From positions 91,277,256 through 91,341,255 of the forward strand of contig OX235271.1 in the NCBI GenBank assembly GCA_944472155.2: DNA of 64,000 nucleotides, read 5' to 3'. This DNA comes from Trichobilharzia szidati (taxonomy: Eukaryota; Platyhelminthes; Trematoda; Strigeidida; Schistosomatidae). A program made the position numbers and the translations under genes. Within the stretch, counting starts at the first letter, position 1. Each line of letters begins with the position of its first letter. Below the pieces are notes generated by a model that ran no database searches, was not told the DNA's origin, and saw only the letters and a program-made list of their open reading frames with translations. This document shows, one piece after another, positions 11,791 to 23,830 of this stretch.

Positions 11791-13405
11791 ACACTTATCG
11801 AAGTGTAGACAGAAATTGTGACACGTTTTGCCACAATTAAGGTGCGAAATAACTACAATCTGAAATGAAACCTATAAATATTGATATTCTTTTAGCATTA
11901 TTCCCAATCGTTTTGAAATGAAGTTCTTTTAAATATCTATTCTTGTGTCGTTTGTATTGCACTGATTACTGTATGCTCTGCCTTTTATTCGAATTCGTAA
12001 TAAAAATAATAATTAAGTAGCCATTATCTAAGGGAGAGAATTTTCACTGAGATTCTTTCCTCTTCATTGTTTGCCTTATATATGACGTAATTTAGCTTAT
12101 TACTAAAAAACGGCGAAATATAATCAGAAGAAGCAGGAGAAACTTTCAAAAAATCGGACATAATATATTGGTACATTCAATTAGATGTATTAGTCTTTCT
12201 GAATTTTGGATAAATGGATACAATGAGTTGGTTTTTTTGGCCTTATAGTTAGAAACCTAATAATCTGTTACAATTAAAGGTAAAAGGATTCAAGAATGAA
12301 CAGAAATGTAGTTTGTTTTACAAAAAAGAATATTCGGAAGTTATCTTATTTCACATCTTTCATATTTCATTGTATATGGGATAATGAGTTATCACTTCAC
12401 AAAGATTACCAAGACCTAGTTATAATGAAAACAGTTGACAAGCTAAAGCTGAAATATATTTTAGTTCTTGATTATCACGTGTATCAGATAATAATTATTC
12501 CAGAATTTATCTATTATCCAAATGTACTCCCTCTTTAACCATAGAGAAATTTATTTCACATTGTTTGATAATTTGACAAAATATCTTTTGACAGTTGATT
12601 TGTTTTTATTCAGTATGCAATCAAGTCTTAAAGCCATCAGTTAAATGTCACTTTGTTCAGTGTATTTCTCTATCTCTCTCTCTCTCTTATTATCACTGCT
12701 CTAAGTCAGTTAAAAGTCCATCCAACACTTATCTGAAGACAAAGGGTAAAATATACAGAATATTTTCGTTAGTATATTCAAACAAGTGTATAGTTCTGGA
12801 AGGTCAGTTTTGGCAGAAACAAATGTTTAAAACGACTGATAAATATTTATTATTCGTTAGGCAGTAAACAAAACACTTACTGGGATTTTGTGGAATATAG
12901 AAACAAAAAGTGAAGCAATCTAGATTACACTAAAGATAATAATGTCACTGACACGAAAGAATTCAAATGGTTAAGTGTGAACAATACTTAAGAATATCTA
13001 GATAATATTTTGATCCCATAGTGGTTGAGAGGAAAAAGACCGAGTCAGTGTAAACGTTTCACATCATAATTTTTAGCAGGTTTTGTAAAATTGAATTTAA
13101 CCCTAACACTTCTTTTATGAACACTTTAGGTTTGTATAAAGTCTGGGTTGAAAGTACTGTAATCGAAACATTTACCGAATCCGAGTTATGTGCTCCATGA
13201 CCCAATCATTTTCACTCTCTTTACTTTGCTGTTTGAGTAGTTCAACATCATAAGTCACTGAGGTAGCTAATGCTTCTAATCAAAGCACACATCACTCTTG
13301 ATACCATTATCAAGCGTAAGATGGGGACTCAATTTAGCTTAGACCATTCAGATTGAATCCGGATGCAATATGTTGTTCTTTTCAACAGTGCTCGAGTGCT
13401 TCAAT
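11791..13405. other. AT-rich stretch with a CT microsatellite
   Basis: A (CT)n tract of about 22 bp lies near 12,668-12,690 inside a short ORF (12,595-12,867). The ORFs at 12,296-12,538 and 12,595-12,867 have no recognisable domain. Nothing else was seen. Confidence 0.35.
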
Positions 13406-13407
13406 AT

Positions 13408-13610
13408 CATGCGTTCAGTCCCTTGTTTGGTGCAGACTGAATTCTCTCTGTCAAGTTTGCAATATGGCCACCATGCTAGGCGGCTGAACATCACGGCACA
13501 TTATGGATTGCTGTTATTAGATGGTGATGGTGAGCCACCCAGCAAGATAACCACATTACGAACTTGACTGATGGAATTCAGTCTAAACCAAACAAAGGAC
13601 TAGACGCATG
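13408..13610. repeat. short foldback (inverted repeat) of unknown class
   Basis: CATGCGTTCAGTCCCTTG at 13,408 and onward is matched in inverted form by CAAAGGACTAGACGCATG ending at 13,610. The two 38-bp arms differ at a few positions and flank about 125 bp. No target-site duplication or transposase was seen. Confidence 0.6.
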
Positions 13611-13634
13611 CTACTAGTTACTTAACACCTAGTG

Positions 13635-13850
13635 TTTAATTAGAGTGTCTAATACAGTCCTACAGGAGGTAAGTTGGGAGTGGTAACGTTTCTGACTGCA
13701 TTCAAGGGTGACATATCTTCGAATCTCGGAGGGGACATGAGTTCCTTCAAGGCTGCAGGTATGCTTTGCTGATGAGTGCCAGAAAGGTCGAAGCGCAGTT
13801 CCAAGGATTCCTTCTGATTGACCCCAACCATCTGATAGCAATATGTGAGT
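13635..13850 (+). mobile_element. SM-alpha-like SINE with hammerhead-like core
   Basis: A tRNA-like head with A-box-like TGGTAACGTTTCTG (13,681) and B-box-like TCTTCGAATCTC (about 13,717). It is followed at 13,769 by CTGATGA, a stem-loop GTGCC-AGAAA-GGTC, then GAAG, and TTC before CAAGG. CTTTG before the core can pair with CAAGG after the presumed cleavage site (stem I). This is the layout of the schistosome SM-alpha hammerhead SINE. Changes at GAAA (GAAG) and at the cleavage triplet suggest this copy is weak or inactive. Confidence 0.65.
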
Positions 13851-15359
13851 GCTTCGACTCAGGTCACACTAAACTACTAAAATTTCAAAACTTTTAGGTA
13901 ATCAGTGTTTATCATCATGTAACCCACTTACTTTTGAATCCCTGTAGGCATAGTGATGCATGACGTTAGTGAACTTAAAATTAGTTTCATTCAAACAGCC
14001 TATTTAATTCTAATATTTTCTGCAGTTTTATCAAACTTTCATTGTAGGACAGCTATATTTTCAAACAGAAACGAAATATGTGACTTCCTCTGACTTTTCA
14101 TAAATGTGTTCATATTTTTGGTTGCGTTTTCCTGAAAATAGCAATTTTGCGGGATATGTCAAAGATTTAGAGAGAAAGACTTCAGATATTCAGTCTAAGT
14201 GTCTCAAAATCATTTCATTCTTTTTCACTTCTAAGGGATTTAAACTGTCTACTTAGATAATTTGTCAATAAAGCCCATAATGAACATTTTTATTGTACTA
14301 TATTATGTATTGACTGAAAATATTTGTAGCTTAGGCTGAAAATGTTAGAATGGATGTCTCCTGCAATATGAATATAATTGAAATCTGGCATTCAGTGGCA
14401 TTCAATTCATTATTTTTTCAATATGAGTTGACATTCAGTGAAGAAAACCCTTATGACATAATTATTTATAGACATTACTTCTTATGAAATCCACTGATCA
14501 TGTCCCCAACAGATGTGTCAGTTTCTTTCCTTAAAATTTATTGTTTGACATTATTGTTACTATTATTCATTATTTGAAGTTAAAGTAAAATTATACTGTT
14601 ATATATCCGTTATTTTACCCAACTTTCACGCCAGCTAAAACAAGCTAAAAGCAGCCAGAACCAGTCTGGAAAAATTTAAACAATCGGGCCAAGGCGGATC
14701 ACTTATCATAGTAAATTCAGACAACATTGAAATCAAAACTTACTCAACTAATTAGGATACGTTAATTACTGGCTTAACTTTCTGAGGCTGCCAATATTTG
14801 TGGATAACGTATTTTTGCATAGTTATTATCGGTTTCTTTTCACTGGCTCAAAACACTCCTTCTTCTATTTTCTGTTCTGGAGATCGGGACTGATGGGAAA
14901 TTATTATTGGGATTCGCCTTTCAAATGCCTTGCTTATTAAAGAAGAAAGAACAGAAAGTTCAGCAAAAATATCCCTTCAGTGCTTTGATCCTCCAAAGCT
15001 GTACAACCACACTTATATGCATAGGTTTACACAGTTACAATTATTATTTAATTCAACATAATGACGAAGAGAGATTAAAGGTGATAATTATTTTCAACTG
15101 AATATGTGCATATTAACGTGTGAATGTAGGTCACATGGGGCAAAGAAGCAAAATTACACACGACTGGGAAATATTTGCGTAATATGTAAGATAGTTTTTA
15201 ATAATAACAGGTGTGAACGGAATATGCATAAAAACAAATTAAAATAATAGTTTATTTTATAACTGAAGATGAAAAGATGAAGGGAATGAAAATCAAACAA
15301 ACAAAGACTAAGGGGCCAAAATGAAGTAGATCCACGGTAAATGAACAGTTTAGACTGGT
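13851..15359. other. AT-rich stretch, nothing recognised
   Basis: No long ORF, repeat partner or structured element was identified. Confidence 0.4.
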
Positions 15360-15640
15360 TTCTATCGACTACATAGCAGAGGCTTTTCGGTGTACATTGC
15401 GAGGGCTTCTGCAGTACAAAAATGTCGGAAACGCACTGCCTTTTGCAGATTTTTGTTCGCTTTTACAAATGACTCTGAATGATGATTCATTTCAGATGGT
15501 GTGACATGTGCTGACAAGTTTTTTAATTCTAACACCTCCAGTTGAATCAGTGCCTCATCTTCGCAACCATGCTGATTAGTGTTCCCTAACAAGTTTTGAA
15601 AGGACATGAACAGAATGCATTTATTTTCTAATCCCATGTA
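15360..15640 (-). mobile_element. Penelope-like element, C-terminal fragment
   Basis: The minus-strand ORF ends LQKAVRFRHFCTAEALA, then a short tail ending in a stop at 15,362. The CTAEALA block matches the C-terminus of the PLE protein at 38.0-38.4 kb (LLCTAEALAVRNIKPQLC), so this is the extreme 3' coding end of a related PLE. The part upstream of about 15,480 is less clear and may be decayed PLE or unrelated. Confidence 0.6.
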
Positions 15641-17185
15641 ATTTTGTTTCTATGTTCCTTGTGATCTGTATTCACACAGCTTCTCATTCTTTCCTTGGTA
15701 ATGTTCTGATCAGTTACTTATTGTCTCTTCAGATCAAACCCGAGTGTCAGAGGAAGTTAAATAAACTATCCGCTTCATATAATTCCCAATACTGTACATT
15801 TTCCAACTTACCATGAATCTATTAAAAGTGAAACTCCCAGCTGTAAAGTAATGATACACTAAAACTAAAATTAAATCTAGGTAGTGAATGTGGAAAGTAG
15901 TAAGTCCAAGTTAATTTCATTTTTGTTCATAGCTAGTGATAATTTTGCCGTATCGTTGTTCTTCACTATTAGAAAAGTTTTTATTTCATAGTATTTCTTA
16001 GCCTCCCCATACAAATTATCTCAATGTTTCAAGCATTGTTCAATAACAGCATATTAAGTGGGCGACCCAACGATAGTGACTTAGTAGTCCTTTTTTTGTA
16101 TTTTTCATAAAAATACATAATTTTAAAGAGTACATACTGCAGATGTTCCTTTTCTTCACCATATAGTGAACAAATAATATTCGATTTGCCAGTTATTTGA
16201 CGCTTGCGTGTGCTATTAGAAAAGGACTCTGTTTCCTAACTGTTAACTTTTCTTGACTATGTAGGCGTTATTTTACTTTTTCAAGAAAATATGATATTAT
16301 ACGGAGTCACGTACACATTGGCAAAAAAAACGTAAAAACAAACTAATTTTCATTTATTTCTTTAGGATTATCAATTCTATAAATAGCCATTATGACTTTT
16401 ATACAAATACTTTTAGTATTTCATTTTTCTAGTTTTTCTGCAAATTCTGTCATAATGAGAAGGAATGCTTTCACCAAATATTTACTTTAGCTGCAAACGT
16501 TTGCTTTAGCCTATATTAGATATACAATTCTCAGTAGTTTTGATAAATGTAGTGAAAGAAATGATATGTGAATTTCAGAAGTCCGTATTTGACTCATTAT
16601 TGATAATACAGTGACTTCTAGCCATCATGGTAATAAAATATTTTCGTCAAGTTTTGCAAGTTTTAGTGGCCTAGAGTTTCCTAAATTTGAAAGTGTCAGA
16701 CATACAATGATGAATTAAGAATGAAAATTTAGCAGATGTCTCTCATTATTACTTCAGAAAATGTCTCCAGTTGGCTTTATCATCAAGGATATTTGAAGAC
16801 GACTTCAAGATTAGGAAACTTCTGTTTAGAAAAATTCAAGCTAAAAGGTTAAATAAATAGTACTTTATGTTTCTTTTAATATGAGTAGAGATCCGGATAC
16901 GGCTTATTCTCAAGCACATATGCAAGATTGGCTTTAGAGATCGTCGACATTAATCATGCGCATTTCAAATTTGCCTTCACTTAGTCATACAGTGAATATG
17001 TTCCTTTATGTGAAATAATATGCCACATTATTTCTCATATTCTTGCAATTTGACACGATCAGTGGTAAATGAACATTGGATCTGTTCAATTAGCAGTTGT
17101 ACAAACACATCCTATTACACTATTCATTTTTTTGTTTTCTGAGTGAAACATAAGGCATTTTAGAGTATATCTTTCTTCTCACTCC
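15641..17185. other. AT-rich stretch, nothing recognised
   Basis: No element or exon was recognised. Confidence 0.4.
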
Positions 17186-17189
17186 CCAC

Positions 17190-17345
17190 AGACTACTTCA
17201 TGTTCTACACCATCACGATCAGAAGAGTCATGCGTGATAGTAGAGGGCCTTGTTTTACTCCTCTCTTCACACTTTGGTAAGTTTTCTACAATGAAGCGGC
17301 TGATAAGAGGTTTAAAGATTTTCCTGAAACTCCTCAGTGTTATAT
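17190..17345 (-). mobile_element. LINE reverse-transcriptase fragment
   Basis: The minus strand around 17,280-17,200 translates as YQSVKRGVKQGPLLS, the G-V-x-Q-G-x-L-L-S block of non-LTR reverse transcriptases (compare VRQVCLLS at about 23.7 kb and VRQAGCL at 5.66 kb). Flanking frames are closed. Probably a short RTE relic; the limits are uncertain. Confidence 0.5.
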
Positions 17346-19440
17346 CAGTTTTTACAATACTTCGTAGGCGACTCTCAAGAATGCCTTTTAGCAGTTAGTG
17401 GATCTGAGGTACAGAAATGACTGCTAATTTAACCTATGTTCAATGACAATGCGAGATAAACTTAGATACACACAAATATTTCAACACTTTTATGATGTTG
17501 TATTAATCTTTCGCTTAGTGATCATCAGAATTCCTGCACAATAGGTTTATTAGTAATCACTTATGTTTTTAGTAGCTAAGAGACGAAACACTGTTGTTCT
17601 AAAAGACTAAACACTTAAATAATGACATAAAACAATCAATAACTTCGTTTTTGCACTATGTATCCTGAAAAATTTAGTGATGTAAATACAAAAGTCGGTA
17701 GGAAAAGTTCTAAAGATTTCATTGTACCAACTCCCTGTGAGCTAGAAGTCAGTCTATGAAACACATAATTTGTGCCAATCAAAACTGTTAACAACAGAAT
17801 ATGCAACAAGGAAGAGGCACTGTGTGACCGCAAGAAGTCAGGCAGAGGATGTAAACAATGCGTTCAAAACAAAATTCTTCAATTTTCAACATGTATTTCA
17901 AAATGGATTCTAGAGTTATAGAATATATCATCAAAAATGACACTGATAATATTCCCATCCAGCTATAATAAGAGAAGCATTAACATATCTTTAGTGTTTT
18001 GTAATGTAGGCAGGAATGAAACTCATTCAAATTAAGGATAATAAAGGTTTAAAAGTTGTGATATATGATTACTTAAAAAGCGAAGTCAAAATGTGTCTTG
18101 GTTGATTATCTTAAAATCATTTGGCGTGGTTTCCTTATTTCCTATATCAACCACATACTAGGCATTACGAGGAGAGTGATCATGGCTTACTTAATACTAC
18201 AGAGGTCTATTCAAACAGCAGTCTACTAAGTTTCTGGTTGTAATTACCAGCTGTATTCTACCAAATCTTTCGTCTGGCTGAGTAACCACACTACAAAGTT
18301 CACTTTGATCAGCAATTACAGCTTGATAACCTTGACGACAACCTTCTACAAATTAATGCGTGTTTACAAGTCACCATTCAAATTATAGTCTAGTACTTTT
18401 GTTAAAAAATAGGATATTTATTCAATCTCTTTCCTGAATAACATGTTAGTAGTCTCTTTTATGCAAAAAATCTGTTCACACTTTTTCTCTAAGTGATCCG
18501 GTGCTATTTGAACTGACCGAGAAATTAAATGGTCTAAGTTCGATGATTACGTAAGTTAGATTACATCATATATTTATGCAACAATGCAAAGTACTATTAA
18601 GAAATCACTGTGTTTCACTAATTTTAACTAACTGCATTGCATTAATAATAAATTATCTTTGATTATTACTCCCACGACATATTTTTGTATAAAAATTTAC
18701 AATGTGAAACTATTCGTGTCTTCCAAAGATGACATTTAATGTTCACATTGGCAACCATTGTCTTCAGTGTTGTTGGGCTGTTTGCAAGCAGTGTGTGCTG
18801 AATATTGCTGTAGTTCCAGTCGCGTATATGATTATATTTGACAGTATATATATACATATGTATACTTTTTTTTTCATACAGTAAGTTCCCTTAGTTAGTT
18901 TGAACAAAGAAAGAACAAAAATAATTGTAAGATAATGCGAGCTCGTCCTACTTCGCTAACGCTCTTCGATTGTGTACATCCTAAACAGTATCAAAATTTA
19001 GGTTGCAAAATTTCTAAACATACTTTTTCCACAGTATTGTTGAGTTATGGGCAGAAAGCAACATGATTCCAAAATTATGGAAGTAGACAAATTTCTCAAT
19101 GTTAAAGAGTAAGCTTTTTTAGTATAATCAGACAATAAGGGGGGAGGGCAGATTTCCGATTTTGCTTACAAGACAGGGATTGAGTAAAGGCAGAATACAA
19201 GTTCGGACAACAGTGGATTTATACAAAACCTAATGAAGAGTTCGAGAGGGTGAGAGTGAACATTAAAAGTAAAATTACGGCATTACATATGACAAAAAAG
19301 CAAAATTGTGACAAACAACTGAGCAAGTCTGAAAAATAATTAATGAGCTCAACCCAAAATTAAGTGGTCTTACACAAAAGAACCACACACAGAAACACGA
19401 ACAAAACAATTACAGTTACTGGGGTAGTAAGGGACTTATC
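17346..19440. other. AT-rich stretch, nothing recognised
   Basis: Short ORFs at 17,636-17,833 and 18,666-18,857 (minus) have no domain. A short (TA)n/(ATAC)n run lies near 18,845-18,865. Nothing else was recognised. Confidence 0.35.
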
Positions 19441-19707
19441 ACTGCATCTTTATGTATACAGTGGCTTCTACGAAACGAAGTAACCAGGATTTTCCTTGCA
19501 TGTTTATTGTTCTGAAAGCCTGACTAATTTCCACTGCATGTCCCACATGCACTAGGTGTCTAGCACTTGAGTACACTTTACTCCCTTTCGTATGGATACT
19601 TTTAGGGATATGCTCAGGAAATCCAGTAAACTCTCTCCTCTTATTCCTTCCTATGAACTTACTGCAGCAAGTGCAAGTGTATTGCTATATGCATTTGGAG
19701 TTGTAAT

Positions 19708-19722
19708 AAGTAGGGTACTTAC
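19708..19722. repeat. left target-site duplication of nested foldback
   Basis: AAGTAGGGTACTTAC, repeated exactly at 19,881-19,895. Confidence 0.9.
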
Positions 19723-19880
19723 AATTAAAAGCGTTCTCTGAGCTGGTTGGTTTAGTCGCGAAGCTTTCGTCATCCTTCCGGACAACATCTTCAGCGCCAT
19801 ATTTAGCGACTAAACCAACCAGCTCAGAGAACGCTCTTAATTGTAAATCATCCACCTGAGCTACAAATCTCTATTATTTC
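19723..19880. mobile_element. foldback SINE (family S3), nested in a PLE
   Basis: A 158-bp insertion bounded by exact 15-bp direct repeats. Its arms are 39 bp with one mismatch (19,721-19,759 against 19,806-19,844), reading CTGAGCTGGTTGGTTTAG in one arm and the reverse complement in the other. The tRNA-like A-box (TAGCTCAGGTGG on the minus strand) lies at the right end, so this copy is opposite in orientation to the one at 11,547. The minus strand carries CTGAAGATG, a GTTGTCC/GGATGAC stem with a GGAA loop, then CGAAAG, close to a hammerhead core. Confidence 0.88.
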
Positions 19881-19895
19881 AAGTAGGGTACTTAC
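19881..19895. repeat. right target-site duplication of nested foldback
   Basis: Exact second copy of the 15-bp AAGTAGGGTACTTAC. Confidence 0.9.
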
Positions 19896-19925
19896 CAAGT
19901 TTTGGGTGGCTTAACGAGATAACCA

Positions 19926-20920
19926 TGTTGTAAAGAGTTTTAACGCCCATTAATTTTTCTACTTACATAATTTTGGAATTATGTTGCTTATGCTTTCTGT
20001 CTATAACTTAATATCACTGTGAGAAAAGTATGTTCAAAAATTTTGCAGCCTACATTTTGATACTATTTAGGACATACACAATTGAATAAAATTGGCGAAA
20101 TAAAACGAGCTCGTAGTACCTTTCAAATGTGTTCATTCCTTATTTATTCAATGTATATATACATATACGATAGTGGCTAAAACGTCATCGCAATTTCGCA
20201 TTATTAAGCCAGTAAGCAAGCACTCGTAAACCGGTTTCCAAAATTACATTTTGAACAAATGATAACGTCTTTGAATCTGTGTATACCTTTATTATGTATG
20301 ACCTGCCAATCAGGGAATAATATCTTCACAAGAATTTGAAGAAGAAGTCATTCCAGTGAACTAAGCACGTAAGACAGACAATGTACGTCGCAAAGAAAGA
20401 CTAAATCTGCTAATATATACATTTATATAATATTATGAAATAACATTATGTAAGAATTCAATGTCCCTATTCACCTTGTGGTTTCTTTACTTACTTCTTC
20501 TACAATACAAAACTGTTACACACTCTCAAGACTTTTTTCATTAAGCAGGATTTGGCATTTAACTAGGTATCTATGGGCGAATGTTATTTAGAGGTTTTAG
20601 ATAATTAAACTGAGAAAATACCAATGGGCTCCACTCTTAAGAATAATTTATAGTCATTTTTCCTTAAATGTCAAGTTCTTTGAATATTGACTTGCAGCTC
20701 GTAACAGACTGGAACCTACCATCATTAACTGGTTTGTGGTCAAATAGTAAACCTTTTTATTTACATTTTGCAGTAAATTACTACAAAATTACAATTTTGA
20801 ATCATATTGAATGTGAAAAGAAAAGATGAAAAAATTACATAAAATTGAATATCTATGTCACCATTTTCAACAAAATTTCTTTTTCAAGTGCAATCACTAA
20901 CTGGCCTCATTTAGAGAATA
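19926..20920. other. AT-rich stretch, nothing recognised
   Basis: A short near-palindromic run of TA and TATAC units lies at about 20,150-20,168. Nothing else was recognised. Confidence 0.35.
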
Positions 20921-20924
20921 ACTG

Positions 20925-21090
20925 AAAACCTGGTCGTACTTGAGGGCTGTTTTCCCTTTATTTGAGACTCATCGACAGTACGCATTTATGGTCCCCCAAG
21001 GGATTGAACCCATTAAATCCAGAGTATTTAGCGAGCTAGTTGACCACTCAGCCACTGGGAAGAAATCCAACGACCCATCATTTCTAAATC
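20925..21090 (-). mobile_element. HS hammerhead-SINE, left member of an inverted pair
   Basis: A degenerate minus-strand copy of the HS SINE. It contains CTCATCGACAGTACGC (remnant of the hammerhead region), GGGATTGAACCC (B-box) and CCACTCAGCCACTGGGA (A-box side), in the order expected for the minus strand. Its tail points left, away from the plus-strand copy that follows at 21,130. Confidence 0.6.
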
Positions 21091-21129
21091 ATACCAGTTT
21101 GCTATATATAGAGTAAATAGTAATCACTC

Positions 21130-21325
21130 CCATCTTGTAACCTGGAGATTCCGAACTTGAACCCTGATGAGGTCATGGGTGTGTGCTGCTGAAAAGTCCC
21201 CAGTAGGGAAGAAACTTCCGTCATGTACCTCGTGGGCCTCAGCGATTCTCTAACTGAGTTAAGTTAGTGAACAAATTTCAAAGCGATCAAATCCCTGCAA
21301 ACCAACACCTAAAAATATTCTTTTG
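21130..21325 (+). mobile_element. HS hammerhead-SINE, right member of an inverted pair
   Basis: A plus-strand copy starting inside the tRNA-like head (CTTGTAACCTGGAGATTCCG, CTTGAACCC). The hammerhead region reads GTGCTG-CTGAAAA-GTCCC, a loop, then GAAAC, with GTC and ATGTAC. Core position 8 is A instead of G. The tail TCTCTAACTGAG ... CAAATCCCTGCAAACC is conserved with other copies. Confidence 0.65.
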
Positions 21326-21409
21326 AAATTTCTAGTGAACATTTTGTACAATGAAATAAATTTGAGTAGTATAAATAGCCACTATTAGATGGCTTAAGGT
21401 AATCTGCAG

Positions 21410-21595
21410 GCAACCTCTGACCTAGGTTACGTGCTAGCTGTCACTCATCAGCAAGGAGTATTTGCAACCTTGAAGGAATTCATAGTCATTTTGAATTCCT
21501 TCATGATTGAAGATACGCTTTACTGACGAGGTCCAACTGGCATGAAACAGAGGTCCAAGGCTCCCTTCCGTGTAGATTACTCAGTAACCTTCGTA
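21410..21595. mobile_element. inverted pair of SM-alpha-like SINE fragments
   Basis: The minus-strand fragment (21,500-21,410) reads GAATTCCTTCAAGG, CTTG-CTGATGA-GTGAC..., GTAAC, CTAGGTC. The plus-strand fragment (21,500-21,590) reads GAATTCCTTCATG, CTTTA-CTGACGA-GGTCC, GAAAC, AGGTC, CAAGG. Both share the SM-alpha-like hammerhead layout of 13,635-13,850 and meet head-to-head at the GAATTC block. The tRNA-like heads are missing. Each core has its own defects (GTAAC for GAAAC; a poorly pairing stem II). Confidence 0.6.
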
Positions 21596-22805
21596 ACTCA
21601 CATTCTACTCTCTTCGTATTTGAATATGAAGCTGAAGATCAACGATTTTAGCAAATATCTCATAAGGTATTACTTGCTGCGATAAAGAAGTTGTGGAGCA
21701 CAGCAATTTATGAAATAACAAGCATTCTGAAGCAATACACTGGTGAAAATGCCACAGAGATTTTAACAAAGAAAGTCTTGAACACCTAAAGTCAAGAAAA
21801 AGGTTGTTCACATCACAGGACGGTAAAATGTTACAAAAGTGCTTTCGAAGTTTCGTTCTACTGGTAGTGATAATGCTGGAAGCTAAGAAGTAAGAAGCTT
21901 ACAATAAACAGCTCAGAACTAGCTGCAGAATGACTGGATATTTATCATGGTAGCACTACACTCATTAACTAAGAGCATGTAAAAGTGATAATAAATGAAT
22001 GTTGTATTAACGTATACAACAGTCAGTTTTTATTTGAAGAGCTTTGGAATAGGTCAGCTTTTTAATTCAAGATGTCAACTAAAGGAAATTTATTTTCTTC
22101 ATTATGACCAAGTTACAATGCTAAGCAATTTTGATTTATATTCAAGTGTTAGTTTGCAGGGATTTTATAACAAAGATGAAATGATACAATTATAACTCTA
22201 CATGTTATGCGAAATATCCTTTAATTAAGATGAATGCTGAAAAATCATCATCATAAGCTCTAAGATAGAAATTGTATACTTCCGAACCAATACAACAATA
22301 GCACCTTTATGTAGGTAAGTGAAGTTAGGCAACAGAGTTACACTTTCTTTTACTGTGAAACCCACACTGTCGATCGAAAAGGTTATTTGACTACATTTTC
22401 AGAAATCCTCGTGCTTATTTCTCTTCTTCGAAACGAACTTCACCGTAGCCACCCTTTTCAGAAATGATATAGTTACTATGTAACCACGAAAATATTAAGT
22501 TAAAATATAAGACTGTTACAGAATTTTAGTGATACACATTTGCCATGAATTTGTTCTTTGACCACATAGTTATTTTTAACACTAGAGTTTACAGATATGG
22601 TTCAGGTTCTTTCTCTTACATTAAAGAATCAGATAAACACAGTATATGTAAGTGAGACTGTGAAGTATAACAGATTTCCTATTTCTCAAACTATTCAAAA
22701 TCTACTGTTAGGGGTAATACATGAACAAAAAAGTATAATTGAGATATCTAATTAAATACTTACTATGCGAAATTGAGGAGACAGATGTTTGATTTGTTTT
22801 TTTTG
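21596..22805. other. AT-rich stretch, nothing recognised
   Basis: ORFs at 21,605-21,811 (minus) and 21,995-22,195 (plus) have no recognisable motif. No repeat partner was found. Confidence 0.35.
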
Positions 22806-22807
22806 TA

Positions 22808-23830
22808 ATTATTATTTATTGTTATTCCCTTGGGTTTCGAGAAGAACTAAGGGCTTTAACAACATCTGTCCATTTCACTCTGTTCTTTACTATCTTTTTG
22901 AGCTTTCTCCAAAATCACCCGTAGGCTTTTATTTTTTGTAAACTCGTTCTCTTACATATCACCATCAGGCGCCAAACTCCTCGCTTCCCATTTAGATTCC
23001 TCTCGATGGCCTTTTATGTGATTTCACTAGGGGTGTCCTCAGTTTATGTCTGACCAATCTCAGTTCTCTTCAGCACATTTTGACAATCGGTTCTTGACTG
23101 GATTTTTTCCCGAGTTCCTTGACTCTCATCCTTTTTGGTAAGCCATCTGATCTCCACTATTGAACCAAGTCAAACATTGATAAAAGTCATAAGCCTCTTA
23201 GAAATGCTTCCGGTGACGCGCTAAACAAGTCTCTGAACCATATAGAAGCAGAGATTAGATGTTTGTGCTGATGATCCTGATCTTATCCTGTATGCTGAGT
23301 GCAGTAGATTTACGTATTGACTTTACAGTTTTGCTTCCGCGATCCTGCCTTTTACATCTTTATCCCTGCCGCACACATCTAGAAATGTTAGGCGAAAATG
23401 ATGATTTTCTTTAGATTTCTCATGTTTATTATGTTTTCCTCTGTTATTTGGGTGTCCCAATCACATCTATCTTCTCTGTGTTCACATGAGGTCTTGTTTT
23501 GGCGATCTTTCCGTCAACTTCTTAGTTCTCCCTGGTAGATCCTAAAGCTTGTGTTACACTAAACATAAATGATGCACGTAGTCCAGATCTAACAAAATCT
23601 TCTTGTCGGTCCAACATATTCTTGTCTTCTTGCTTTCCATGGTCTGTTTTCAGTCTTTCACAACCAGGGGTATCATCGGTGATAGTAGACAAACTTGTCT
23701 TACTAATGCCTCCACCTCAAAGTCTTCGCTGAGCCTTCTTTTTCGCAGTGCTTGGTATATGACATCATCATATAGCTGCTGAATGTGGTTTCTAGCTGAG
23801 AGTAATTGTTCAGAACCCCCTGATGAATAA
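22808..23830 (-). mobile_element. degenerate RTE-like LINE, 3' half
   Basis: The minus strand starts near 23,720 with VRQVCLLSPMIPLVVKD (the V-R-Q-G-C-L-L-S RT block with G changed to V). It continues through ILLDLDYVHHLCLV, where the catalytic FADD has become YVHH, and ends near 22,810 with the family 3' end (the plus strand reads TTATTCCCTTGGGTTTCGAG). Multiple frameshifts and stops are present. The loss of the FADD aspartates shows it is dead. Confidence 0.75.

Larger units (their letters stand above)
19445..19925 (-). mobile_element. Penelope-like element relic interrupted by a foldback
   Basis: Minus-strand residues QYTCTCCSKFIGRNKRREF, then GFPEHIPKSIHTKGSK and SARHLVHVGHAVEISQ, are a PLE GIY-YIG nuclease (Cys-rich strand, FIGR block, EH helix, H-x-x-x-x-GH). 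A PKLGKYPTYYNSKCI-type upstream block is split between 19,722 and 19,881 by the foldback insertion. At least one in-frame stop lies between the upstream and nuclease parts. Confidence 0.7.

Noticed and set aside
20925..21325. CRISPR-like or tandem array
   Set aside because: The repeats are inverted SINE copies of several hundred bp, not short regularly spaced direct repeats; the genome is eukaryotic.
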